The notes beneath the pieces are model-generated. The model saw only the letters and a program-made list of their open reading frames with translations. It was not told the DNA's origin and did no database searches. The position numbers and the translations under genes are program-made. From AC-49 sp963817035 (GTDB lineage: Bacteria > Actinomycetota > Thermoleophilia > Solirubrobacterales > Solirubrobacteraceae), in NCBI GenBank assembly GCA_963817035.1, contig CAWFMM010000004.1, positions 1,178,001 through 1,242,000 on the forward strand: a DNA stretch of 64,000 nucleotides. The letters run 5' to 3'. This document shows positions 39,044 through 46,163 of this stretch, one piece after another. Each line of letters opens with the position of its first letter. Position 1 is the stretch's first letter.

Positions 39044-40338
39044 GCGTCAGCCACGAGATCCTGTTCGCCAGCATCGAGGACGCGATCGAGGACATTGCGG
39101 TCGGTCGGATGGTCGTCGTCGTCGACGACGAGGATCGCGAGAACGAGGGCGACCTCGTGATGGCCGCGCAGTTCGTGCGCCCCGACGACATCAACTTCAT
39201 GACCCGTCAGGCGGGCGGCTGGATCTGCCTGGCGCTGACCGAGGAGCGCTGCGACGAGCTCGGTCTCGAGCTGATGACGGCCAAGAACGAGTCGCTGCAC
39301 CACACCCCGTTCACGGTCACGATCGAGGCACGCGAGGGCGTCACGACCGGCATCAGCGTGCACGACCAGGCGCACACCATGCAGACGGCGATCGACCCGA
39401 CCAAGGGCCGCGGAGACATCGTCCAGCCCGGTCACGTGCACCCGCTCAAGGCGCGCACGGCCGGAGTGCTCGAGCGCCAGGGGCACACCGAGGCAGCGGT
39501 CGACCTCGCCCGGCTGGCCGGGCTCAACCCGGCGGGCGTGATCTGCGAGATCCAGAACGAGGACGGCTCGATGGCCCACTCGGAGGACCTCGCGGCGTAC
39601 TGCCACAAGCACCAGCTGAAGATGATCACGATCGCCGATCTGATCGCCTACCGGCGCGCGAACGACCCGGAACGGCTCGTCGAGCGCGTGGTCGACACGC
39701 TGCTGCCGACCGCATTCGGCGAGTTCGGCGCCTTCGGGTACCGGTCGACAAGCGACAACAAGCACCACATCGCGCTGGTCAAGGGCGACGTCGGCGGGGC
39801 GTCCGACGTGCTCGTACGCGTGCATTCGGAGTGCCTGACCGGAGACGTCTTTCACTCGCTGCGCTGCGACTGTGGCGAGCAGCTCGAGTCGGCGCTGGCG
39901 ATGATCGAGCTCGAGGGGCAGGGCGTCTTGCTCTACCTCGCCCAGGAGGGCCGGGGCATCGGCCTGCTCAACAAGCTCAAGGCCTACAAGTTGCAGGAGG
40001 GTGACAACGGGCTCGACACCGTCGACGCGAACCTGCACCTTGGGCTGCCGGCCGACCTGCGCGACTATGGCGTCGGTGCGCAGATCCTGCTCGACCTCGG
40101 GCTCAGCACGATTCGCCTGCTGACCAACAACCCGCGCAAGATCTCCGGCATCGAGGGCTACGGCCTGACGGTCACCGAGCAGGTCCCGATCGTCCACGAG
40201 CCCAACCCCCACAACGAGCGCTACCAGCGCACGAAGGCCGAGCGCATGGGTCACAAGCTCCACCACCAGGGGATGGGTCTCGACGAGCAGATGCTGCATT
40301 CCGAGCACGCCGACCAGCCTGGACCCACGGAAGCGTGA
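39040..40338 (+). CDS. ribBA: bifunctional DHBP synthase / GTP cyclohydrolase II
   Basis: Makes both riboflavin precursors: DHBP from ribulose-5-P and the pyrimidine from GTP. The N-terminal ~205 residues form DHBP synthase ('VVVVDDEDRENEGDLVMAAQFV', 'HDQAHTMQTAI', 'GHVHPLKAR', 'GHTEAAVDLARLAGL'). The rest is GTP cyclohydrolase II with its zinc site 'CLTGDVFHSLRCDCGEQL' (C-x10-C-x-C) and 'LYLAQEGRGIGLLNKLKAY'. Length 432. Rpe in this window makes the epimer of its ribulose-5-P substrate. Confidence 0.97.
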   Translation: MSVSHEILFASIEDAIEDIAVGRMVVVVDDEDRENEGDLVMAAQFVRPDDINFMTRQAGGWICLALTEERCDELGLELMTAKNESLHHTPFTVTIEAREGVTTGISVHDQAHTMQTAIDPTKGRGDIVQPGHVHPLKARTAGVLERQGHTEAAVDLARLAGLNPAGVICEIQNEDGSMAHSEDLAAYCHKHQLKMITIADLIAYRRANDPERLVERVVDTLLPTAFGEFGAFGYRSTSDNKHHIALVKGDVGGASDVLVRVHSECLTGDVFHSLRCDCGEQLESALAMIELEGQGVLLYLAQEGRGIGLLNKLKAYKLQEGDNGLDTVDANLHLGLPADLRDYGVGAQILLDLGLSTIRLLTNNPRKISGIEGYGLTVTEQVPIVHEPNPHNERYQRTKAERMGHKLHHQGMGLDEQMLHSEHADQPGPTEA

Positions 40339-40769
40339 GCACCGAGGGGCCGCGATACGCGATCGTCGTCGCGCGCTTCTACGAGGATCTCGCCGAGCGC
40401 CTGGTCTCCAGCGCGACGGCGACGTTCGAGGCGGCGGGCGGAACCGTCGACGTCCACGGTGTGCCCGGTGCGTTCGAGCTGCCGATGGCGGCCAAGCTCT
40501 GTGCCGAGTCCGGGCGCTACGCCGGCGTGGCCGCGCTCGGGGCCGTGATCCGTGGTGAGACGTCGCACTACGACCACGTCTGCGACGCCTGCGCGATGGG
40601 CCTTCAGCTCGTCCAGATCCAGACCGGAGTGCCGTGCGCGTTCGGTGTCTTGACCGTTGACACGATGGAGCAGGCGCTCGAGCGCGCCGGTGGCTCCAAG
40701 CGTGACCAGGGCGCGCATGCCGCCGAGGCCGTTCTGGCCCTGGTTTCTTTGGACACAGCGCTCTCCTGA
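40335..40769 (+). CDS. ribH: 6,7-dimethyl-8-ribityllumazine synthase
   Basis: Condenses DHBP with the pyrimidine intermediate. The 144-residue protein has 'AIVVARFYEDLAERLV', 'VHGVPGAFELPMAAKLCAES', 'ALGAVIRGETSHYDHVC' with the catalytic His, and 'VPCAFGVLTVDTMEQALERAGG'. The GTG at 40335 overlaps the ribBA stop. It closes the riboflavin operon. Confidence 0.97.
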   Translation: MSTEGPRYAIVVARFYEDLAERLVSSATATFEAAGGTVDVHGVPGAFELPMAAKLCAESGRYAGVAALGAVIRGETSHYDHVCDACAMGLQLVQIQTGVPCAFGVLTVDTMEQALERAGGSKRDQGAHAAEAVLALVSLDTALS

Positions 40770-40774
40770 CGGAG

Positions 40775-40780
40775 TACGCT
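40775..40780 (+). promoter_or_regulatory. leaderless -10 box (TACGCT) before the gene at 40791
   Basis: TACGCT lies 10 bases before the GTG at 40791 and only 6 bases after the ribH stop. Same sequence and distance as the box before the acyl-CoA synthetase gene. Confidence 0.4.
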
Positions 40781-40790
40781 CTGCAGTGCT

Positions 40791-41111
40791 GTGAACGGAG
40801 ACCTTGTCGCGTTGCTGCTGATCTTTGGCGCGCACCTGATCGCGCTCGCCGTCGTGATCGGTCCGCTGCTGCGCTCGCCGCGCCCGGAGGACGAACCGGG
40901 CGAGACGGATCCGTCCGACGACGACGGCGACGGCGGCTCGCGCCGGCCGTTCGGGACGCCGCTGGGCCCCAGGCCCCGCGGCGACCTGCCACTGCCCGAC
41001 GCCGTGCCCGCGCGGATGCGATTGCGCGGACCGGGACGCCTGGCTGACGTGCATCGGTTCGGGCGCTCGCGCGACCCGGCACCGGCGCGGCATCGCCCGG
41101 TCCGGCATTAG
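40791..41111 (+). CDS. small membrane-anchored protein with Pro/Arg-rich tail
   Basis: A 106-residue protein with one N-terminal membrane segment ('LVALLLIFGAHLIALAVVIGPLL', about residues 5-27), an acidic stretch ('EDEPGETDPSDDDGDGG') and a basic Pro/Arg-rich C-terminus. No family recognised. The GTG start is supported by a TACGCT box 10 bases upstream. It is convergent with the GntR regulator; the 144 bases between them contain loosely complementary G-rich and C-rich tracts but no clear terminator. Confidence 0.6.
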   Translation: MNGDLVALLLIFGAHLIALAVVIGPLLRSPRPEDEPGETDPSDDDGDGGSRRPFGTPLGPRPRGDLPLPDAVPARMRLRGPGRLADVHRFGRSRDPAPARHRPVRH

Positions 41112-41255
41112 GGCTCGCGGCGTGGGCGGCGGTTCGACACTGCCGCATTGAGGGGGAGGGGAGTTACCGGCGTCGGTTGCTTACGCTCGGCCCCAAGAGA
41201 ACGCCCGGGCCGGACGCCAACGGCGCCCCTTCCCAACTCTCCCTCGCCGCGCTGT

Positions 41256-41975
41256 TCAAGCGCCCTCCGAAAGGTGAGGACCCGAAGTCGCCCCGTTCGT
41301 CCCGCCCTCCTCGAACATTCGCGCCAGCACCGCGCCCAGCTGCTCCCTGACCGACTGCGCACTGCGCTGCACATGCGCCCGCATGAAGCCCGCCGCGCTT
41401 TCGGCATCGCCGGCCAGCACGGCGTCCACGATCTCCAGGTGTTCGGAGATCGTCGAGCGAATCCGGTCCTCGCTCGCGAAGTCGTGGATCCGCAGGATCC
41501 TGATCCGTTCGGTCACGTCGCGGAGGAACTCGCGCGCCGCGCCGTTGCCGGACGCCTCGGCGATGCGGTCGTGGAACGCCTCGTCGCGGTAGACGAATCC
41601 GGTGCCCGCGGCCGCTGCGGCACGGTGCTCGGCCTGGAGCCCGCGCCACTCCTGCTGCAGCGCCTCCATCAGGCCCAGGTCCCCGACCGCCGCGCGGCGT
41701 ACGACCAGCTCCTCGATCGCCATGCGCACGTCGTAGAGCTCGCGCATCGAGCGAACGCTCGGCATCCGCGGGGCCAGGCCGCCGGCGGGGTCACGTGTCA
41801 GGTGGCCGTCGCCCTCCAGCCGGCGCAGCGCTTCGCGCACCGGCGTGCGGCTCGTCTTGAACTCCGCCGCGAGCTGCTGTTCGACGAGCCGGCCCCCGAC
41901 CGGGACGTCGCCGCGGATCAGCCGCTCGCGCAGCTCGCGGTAGACGCGATCGGTCTGTGACGACTTCGCCGGCAC
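41256..41975 (-). CDS. GntR-family (FadR/FCD subgroup) transcriptional regulator
   Basis: The 239-residue protein has an N-terminal winged helix ('QTDRVYRELRERLIRGDVPVGGRLVEQQLAAEFKTSRTPVREALRRLEGDGHL') and an all-helical FCD ligand domain containing the Asp/His metal set in 'DEAFHDRIAEASGN' and 'SEHLEIVDAVLAGDAESAAGFMRAHV'. FCD regulators usually respond to carboxylic or small organic ligands and control adjacent catabolic genes. It is divergent from a four-gene operon, with a palindrome in the intergenic region. The GTG at 41975 is chosen from the usual distance to the winged helix; the longer frame runs into the opposite gene. Confidence 0.9.
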   Translation of the reverse strand: MPAKSSQTDRVYRELRERLIRGDVPVGGRLVEQQLAAEFKTSRTPVREALRRLEGDGHLTRDPAGGLAPRMPSVRSMRELYDVRMAIEELVVRRAAVGDLGLMEALQQEWRGLQAEHRAAAAAGTGFVYRDEAFHDRIAEASGNGAAREFLRDVTERIRILRIHDFASEDRIRSTISEHLEIVDAVLAGDAESAAGFMRAHVQRSAQSVREQLGAVLARMFEEGGTNGATSGPHLSEGA

Positions 41976-42101
41976 GATGCACACAGCATCGCATGCAACG
42001 GGTCGGCGATTTGGGGCACAGGGTCCAACGAGCTTCGTGCAGACGGTCCAATGCGTGGCGCGTCCCGACTGAGGAGACTCGCCGCAGTCGTCGTTGTGGA
42101 C

Positions 42102-42119
42102 GACGTTGCATACAACGTC
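42102..42119. promoter_or_regulatory. probable GntR operator, perfect inverted repeat
   Basis: GACGTTGCATACAACGTC has 7-bp arms (GACGTTG/CAACGTC) around CATA. Its inner TTG..CAA resembles the TTGTATACAA-type sites of FadR-like GntR proteins. It ends 11 bases before the GAGGAGG ribosome site of the first catabolic gene, so binding would block transcription. A second inverted repeat, GTCGTC/GACGAC (42087-42104), abuts it. Confidence 0.6.
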
Positions 42120-42143
42120 TGAAGGCCCGCGAGGAGGCCCCGC

Positions 42144-42857
42144 ATGACAAGCATCGCCACGGCGCAGCCGTACGCCTACACCTTCGATCCGGCGACGACC
42201 GCGCTCGTGATCATCGACATGCAGCGCGACTTCCTCGAACCCGAGGGCTTCGGCGAGATGCTCGGCAACGACGTCTCGCTGCTCCAGCGAGTCATCGAGC
42301 CGCTGCAGGGCGTGCTCGCCGCCGCCCGCGACGCCGGCATGCTCGTCATCCACACCCGCGAGGGGCACCGTCCCGACCTCGCCGACTGCCCGCCGTCGAA
42401 GCTCGCCCGCGGCGGCGGCGAGATGACGATCGGCAGCCCCGGGCCCAAGGGCCGGATCCTCGTGCGCGGCGAGTTCGGCCACGGAATCGTGGAGGAGCTC
42501 GGGCCGATCGAGGGCGAGGTCGTCCTCGACAAGCCGGGCAAGGGCGCGTTCTACGCCACCGACCTCGAGCTGCTGTTGCGCAATGGCTCCGTCACGCACC
42601 TGATCGTCACCGGCGTGACGACCGAGGTCTGCGTTCACACCACGGTCCGCGAAGCCAATGACCGCGGGTTCGAGTGCCTCGTGCTGTCGGACTGCTGCGG
42701 CTCCTACTTCCCGGAGTTCCACGAGATCGGCCTGAAGATGATCGCCGCCCAGGGCGGGATCTTCGGCTGGGTCGCGGACTCCGACGCACTGCTCGGCGCG
42801 CTGTCCGGCACGTCGGAACCCGTTCTCGCCACCGCCACCCAGGGAGTCTCGTCATGA
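42144..42857 (+). CDS. isochorismatase-like cysteine hydrolase, biuret/triuret hydrolase type (paralogue 1)
   Basis: A 237-residue amidohydrolase of the isochorismatase-like family. The catalytic triad is visible as Asp25 ('IIDMQRDF'), Lys130 ('DKPGKGAF') and Cys163 ('GVTTEVCVHTT'). 'REANDRGFECLVLSDCCGSYFP' and 'MIAAQGGIFGWVADSDALL' match the biuret hydrolase (BiuH) subgroup rather than isochorismatase proper; Gln203 occupies the position I recall as the substrate-specificity Gln. GAGGAGG 6 bases before the ATG is a strong ribosome site. Likely substrates are ureides such as biuret or triuret, by inference. It overlaps the permease gene by four bases and shares ~50% of its visible motifs with the gene at 45228. 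Confidence 0.82.
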   Translation: MTSIATAQPYAYTFDPATTALVIIDMQRDFLEPEGFGEMLGNDVSLLQRVIEPLQGVLAAARDAGMLVIHTREGHRPDLADCPPSKLARGGGEMTIGSPGPKGRILVRGEFGHGIVEELGPIEGEVVLDKPGKGAFYATDLELLLRNGSVTHLIVTGVTTEVCVHTTVREANDRGFECLVLSDCCGSYFPEFHEIGLKMIAAQGGIFGWVADSDALLGALSGTSEPVLATATQGVSS

Positions 42858-44509
42858 CCTCGATGTCCGCCACCCCCGACTTCCGGCTCCCGTTCTGGAC
42901 CCGCGGGGACCTCAACGCCTTCTTCGGCCTGTTCATCAACATGCTCGTCAACGTCCTCGTCCTCACGGGCCTGGCCGCGTTTGTCGTGCACATCCCGCTC
43001 GACAAGGTGACCGGGACGATCCTGCCCGCGCTCGGCGTCGGTTTGCTGTTCGGCAATGTCTTCTACTTCTATCTCGCGCGGCGATTGGCCCTGAAGGAAG
43101 GCCGAACCGACGTCACCGCGATGCCCTACGGGCCCAGCGTGCCGCACATGTTCATCGTCACGTTCGTGATCATGCTGCCCACCTATCTGGCGACCAAGGA
43201 CCCGATCAACGCGTGGGCGGCCGGGCTGGCGTGGGCGTTCATCATCGGCTGCATCGTCCTGATCGGCGCGTTCGTCGGGCCGGCGATCCGCAAGTTCACA
43301 CCACGAGCGGCGCTGCTCGGCACCCTGGCCGGCATCTCGGTCACCTTCATCTCGATGCGCCCCGCCGCACAGATGTGGGAGGCGCTGTGGATCGCGCTGC
43401 CGGTGTTCATGGTCATCCTGATCGGCTTCATCGCCGGCGTCCGGCTGCCGGGCAACTTCCCGGTTGGCCTCGCCGCGCTGCTGCTCGGCACGGCGATCGG
43501 CTGGATCGGCGGCTACATGCACCCGGCCGAGGTGACCAAGGCCGCTCACGAGATCGCACTCAGCGTGCCGTCGATGGACATCGGGCGCCTCAGTGACGGC
43601 CTCAGTGGCATCTCGCCGCTGCTGGCCACCGCGATCCCGCTGGGCATCTACAACTTCACCGAGGCGATGAGCAACGTCGAGAGCGCCGAGGCGGCCGGCG
43701 ACAGCTACAACCTGCGTGCCGTGCTGCTCGCCGACGGAACCGGGGCGATCATCGGCTCGGCGCTCGGCTCACCGTTCCCGCCGGCGGTCTACATCGGCCA
43801 GCCGGGCTGGAAGGAAGCCGGCGGCCGCATCTCCTACTCGCTGGCGACGGGCGTGGCGATCTGCCTGCTCTGCTTCCTCGGACTGTTCCCGCTGCTCTCG
43901 TCGGTGCTCCCGATTCCGGCGATCGTCCCGGTGCTGCTGTTCATCGGCCTGGTCATCGGCGCCCAGTCGTTCTCGGCCGTGCCGCGGGCGCACTACCCGG
44001 CGATCGTGCTCGCGATGATCCCGAACATCGCCGCCTGGGCGTCGGGGCTCGTCGACAACGCCCTGTCGGCTGCCGGTACGAGCGCGGCCCAGGTCGGGGA
44101 GCTCAAGCTCTCCAACGCGGGCGTGATCTTCGATGGTCTGCACTCGCTCGGGGCCGGGGCGGTGCTCGCGGGCATGATGCTCGGGGCGATCGCCGTGTTC
44201 ATCATCGATCGGAAGTTCCTGTGGGCGACGGGCTTCTGCGCTCTCGCGGGGGCGCTGGCCTCGGTCGGCTTGATCCACGGCGACAAGGTCCACGTGTTCA
44301 CCAACGGGAAGATTGCTCTGGGCTACGGCCTCGCCGCGGTCACGTGCCTGGCCTTCGTGCTGCTCAAGGTCCCGCAGCGGCTCTCCGATCCGACCGACCC
44401 GATGGACGACGAGCTCGAACCGGGGCCACCAGACATCGCGGAGGAGGTCGTGGTGCCCCCGAGCGGGCGCTTCGAGCGCGGCGGCGCGGAAGTTCCGGCC
44501 ACCGCGTGA
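42854..44509 (+). CDS. NCS2-like (xanthine/uracil/AzgA-type) permease
   Basis: A 551-residue membrane protein with about 13 hydrophobic segments. 'FFGLFINMLVNVLVLTGL', 'TAMPYGPSVPHMFIVTF', 'GIYNFTEAMSNVESAEAAGDSYNLRAVLLADGTGAIIGSALGSPFPPAVYIGQPGWKEAG' resemble the NCS2/AzgA group of nucleobase:cation symporters, with N-x-E-S and G-x-x-x-G-S-x-x-G elements in the substrate region. Positioned between two ureide-hydrolase-like genes, it probably imports their substrate. The C-terminal ~40 residues are acidic and cytoplasmic. The stop overlaps the next GTG. Confidence 0.82.
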   Translation: MTSMSATPDFRLPFWTRGDLNAFFGLFINMLVNVLVLTGLAAFVVHIPLDKVTGTILPALGVGLLFGNVFYFYLARRLALKEGRTDVTAMPYGPSVPHMFIVTFVIMLPTYLATKDPINAWAAGLAWAFIIGCIVLIGAFVGPAIRKFTPRAALLGTLAGISVTFISMRPAAQMWEALWIALPVFMVILIGFIAGVRLPGNFPVGLAALLLGTAIGWIGGYMHPAEVTKAAHEIALSVPSMDIGRLSDGLSGISPLLATAIPLGIYNFTEAMSNVESAEAAGDSYNLRAVLLADGTGAIIGSALGSPFPPAVYIGQPGWKEAGGRISYSLATGVAICLLCFLGLFPLLSSVLPIPAIVPVLLFIGLVIGAQSFSAVPRAHYPAIVLAMIPNIAAWASGLVDNALSAAGTSAAQVGELKLSNAGVIFDGLHSLGAGAVLAGMMLGAIAVFIIDRKFLWATGFCALAGALASVGLIHGDKVHVFTNGKIALGYGLAAVTCLAFVLLKVPQRLSDPTDPMDDELEPGPPDIAEEVVVPPSGRFERGGAEVPATA

Positions 44510-45228
44510 CCGATATGGACGGCACGGCGGTCCCCGTCGTGCTGATCCACGGGGTCGGGTTCGGGCCCGATTCGATGGCCACCGTGGCGCGAACGCTGGA
44601 AGCGTTCGCGCCGGTGGTCGTCCTGGCGCGGCGCGGATACGGGGCTCGCGCCGTGCTCGCGCCTGCGCCGAGCATCGACGAACACGTCGCCGATGTGATC
44701 GCCGTGCTCGATTCGGTCGGCGCCTCGCGGGCCGTTGTGGCGGGGGTGAGCGGCGGCGCGACGATCGCGCTCGCGCTCGCGCTCGCGCACCCCCAACGCC
44801 TGGTCGCGGCGATCGCGCACGAACCGGCAGTCGGCTCGCTCGCCCCCGACCTGCTCGAGGCGATCGGCGCGGCGCTGGCGACCGGTGGTGGCGCCGGGCT
44901 GTGCCGGGCGCTGGCCGGCGAGGACACATGGGACGGGCTGACGGCCGAAACCGTGCAGGGCCTGGCCGACAGCGACGCCCTGATCCGCGCCGACGCGGCC
45001 GCGTTCGTGGCGTTCGAGCCTGCGCTCGGCGAGCCGTCGACGCCGCAACCGCTCGTCTGCACTGTCGGCGCGCGCAGCGGGGCGCTGCGCCGGCGCGTCG
45101 CGCACACGCTGTCGCGGCGTACCGGGGCCCCGCTGGTCACGATCGCCGGCTGCGCCCACCTGCCCCAGTACGACGCCCCCGAGACCTTCGCAACCCTCAT
45201 CCGCAACGTCCACACCAGGAGGATCTGA
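44506..45228 (+). CDS. alpha/beta-hydrolase fold protein
   Basis: A 240-residue hydrolase. The oxyanion loop 'VVLIHGVGFGPDSM', nucleophile elbow 'VAGVSGGATIAL' (Ser82) and a C-terminal His in 'IAGCAHLPQYDAPETFATLI' are present. The GTG at 44506 overlaps the permease stop; ATG at 44515 is an alternative. Its role is uncertain. In pyrimidine-ring degradation an alpha/beta hydrolase (RutD) accompanies an isochorismatase-like enzyme (RutB) and an NCS2 permease (RutG), and the set here looks similar, but no RutA-like oxygenase is present. Confidence 0.75.
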   Translation: MTDMDGTAVPVVLIHGVGFGPDSMATVARTLEAFAPVVVLARRGYGARAVLAPAPSIDEHVADVIAVLDSVGASRAVVAGVSGGATIALALALAHPQRLVAAIAHEPAVGSLAPDLLEAIGAALATGGGAGLCRALAGEDTWDGLTAETVQGLADSDALIRADAAAFVAFEPALGEPSTPQPLVCTVGARSGALRRRVAHTLSRRTGAPLVTIAGCAHLPQYDAPETFATLIRNVHTRRI

Positions 45229-45932
45229 TGTCCATGACCGCAACCGACACCGCCGTCGTCGCCGATCCCTACCCGTGGCCCTACACCGGCCTGCTCGACC
45301 TGCAGCGCACCGCGCTGGTGTTGATCGACTGGCAGCACGATTTCTGCGGTCCCGGTGGCTACGTCGAGACGATGGGCTACGACATCGCGCTGACCCGCGC
45401 ACCGATCGCCGCGACCCAGAAGGTCCTCGCGGCATGGCGGGAGCACGGCGCGCCGATCGTCCACACCCGCGAAGGCCACAAGCCCGACCTGTCGGACTGC
45501 CCGCCGAACAAGCTCTGGCGCTCCCGGCGGATCGGGGCCGGGATCGGGGACCCGGGGCCGGGCGGCCGGATCCTCGTCCGCGGTGAGCCCGGCTGGGAGA
45601 TCATCGACGAGCTCGCTCCGCGCGACGGCGAGATGGTCATCGACAAGCCGGGCAAGGGCGCGTTCTGCCAGACCGAGCTCGATCTCGTCCTGCGCAATCG
45701 CGGCGTCGACAGCCTCGTGATCACCGGAATCACGACCGACGTGTGCGTCTCGACGACGATGCGTGAGGCCAACGACATGGGCTACGAATGCCTCGTGCTG
45801 TCGGACTGCACCGGGGCGACGGATCCCGGCAACCATGCCGCCGCGCTGAAGATGGTGACGATGCAGGGCGGGGTGTTCGGGGCGGTCGCCACGAGCGACG
45901 CGTTGCTGACCGTCGTGTCCGCGGGCGCATGA
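45228..45932 (+). CDS. isochorismatase-like cysteine hydrolase, biuret hydrolase (BiuH) type (paralogue 2)
   Basis: A 234-residue protein with Asp34 ('LIDWQHDF'), Lys140 ('DKPGKGAF'), Cys173 ('GITTDVCVSTTMREAND') and Gln213 ('KMVTMQGGVFGAV'). All four match the residues I recall as essential in biuret hydrolase (Asp36, Lys142, Cys175, Gln215) with a constant offset of two, so this is the better BiuH candidate of the two paralogues. The expected reaction is hydrolysis of biuret to allophanate and ammonia. The ATG overlaps the previous TGA (TGATG), with AGGAGG 5 bases upstream. No allophanate hydrolase is in the window. Confidence 0.85.
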   Translation: MSMTATDTAVVADPYPWPYTGLLDLQRTALVLIDWQHDFCGPGGYVETMGYDIALTRAPIAATQKVLAAWREHGAPIVHTREGHKPDLSDCPPNKLWRSRRIGAGIGDPGPGGRILVRGEPGWEIIDELAPRDGEMVIDKPGKGAFCQTELDLVLRNRGVDSLVITGITTDVCVSTTMREANDMGYECLVLSDCTGATDPGNHAAALKMVTMQGGVFGAVATSDALLTVVSAGA

Positions 45933-45936
45933 TCGC

Positions 45937-45942
45937 TACACT
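45937..45942 (+). promoter_or_regulatory. leaderless -10 box for rpmB (TACACT)
   Basis: TACACT lies 10 bases before the rpmB ATG and 4 bases after the preceding stop. Confidence 0.45.
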
Positions 45943-45952
45943 GTCGGCCGCG

Positions 45953-46144
45953 ATGGCCAAGATCTGTTCCACCTGCGCCAAGGGTCCGTCCTTTGGCAAC
46001 AACCGCAGCCACTCGATGCGCGCCACCCGGCGGCGCTTCGAGCCAAACCTTCAGAAGGTCCGCGTGCTGATCAACGGCGCGCCGCGACGGGTGTACGTGT
46101 GCACCCGCTGCCTGAAGGCCGGCAAGGTCACCAAGGCTCTCTGA
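45953..46144 (+). CDS. rpmB: 50S ribosomal protein L28, zinc-binding form
   Basis: A 63-residue ribosomal protein. Two CxxC pairs ('CSTCAKGPSFGNNRSHS' and 'VCTRCLKAGKV') show the zinc-containing (C+) form; some bacteria carry a cysteine-free paralogue as well. 'RRFEPNLQKVRVL' is the conserved core. The ATG follows a TACACT box. The rpmB-fakA-recG order is common in Gram-positive bacteria. Confidence 0.96.
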   Translation: MAKICSTCAKGPSFGNNRSHSMRATRRRFEPNLQKVRVLINGAPRRVYVCTRCLKAGKVTKAL

Positions 46145-46163
46145 GCTGAGCGTCGTCGATCCC

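Noticed and set aside
38839..41148. 769-codon minus-strand frame
   Set aside because: Antisense to ribE, ribBA and ribH, whose motifs are complete; composition is that of a shadow frame.
41112..41255. Possible terminator or small RNA between the gene at 40791 and the GntR gene
   Set aside because: G-rich and C-rich tracts are partly complementary, but no compact stem, T-tract or conserved feature could be identified; a TACGCT at 41182 has no gene after it.
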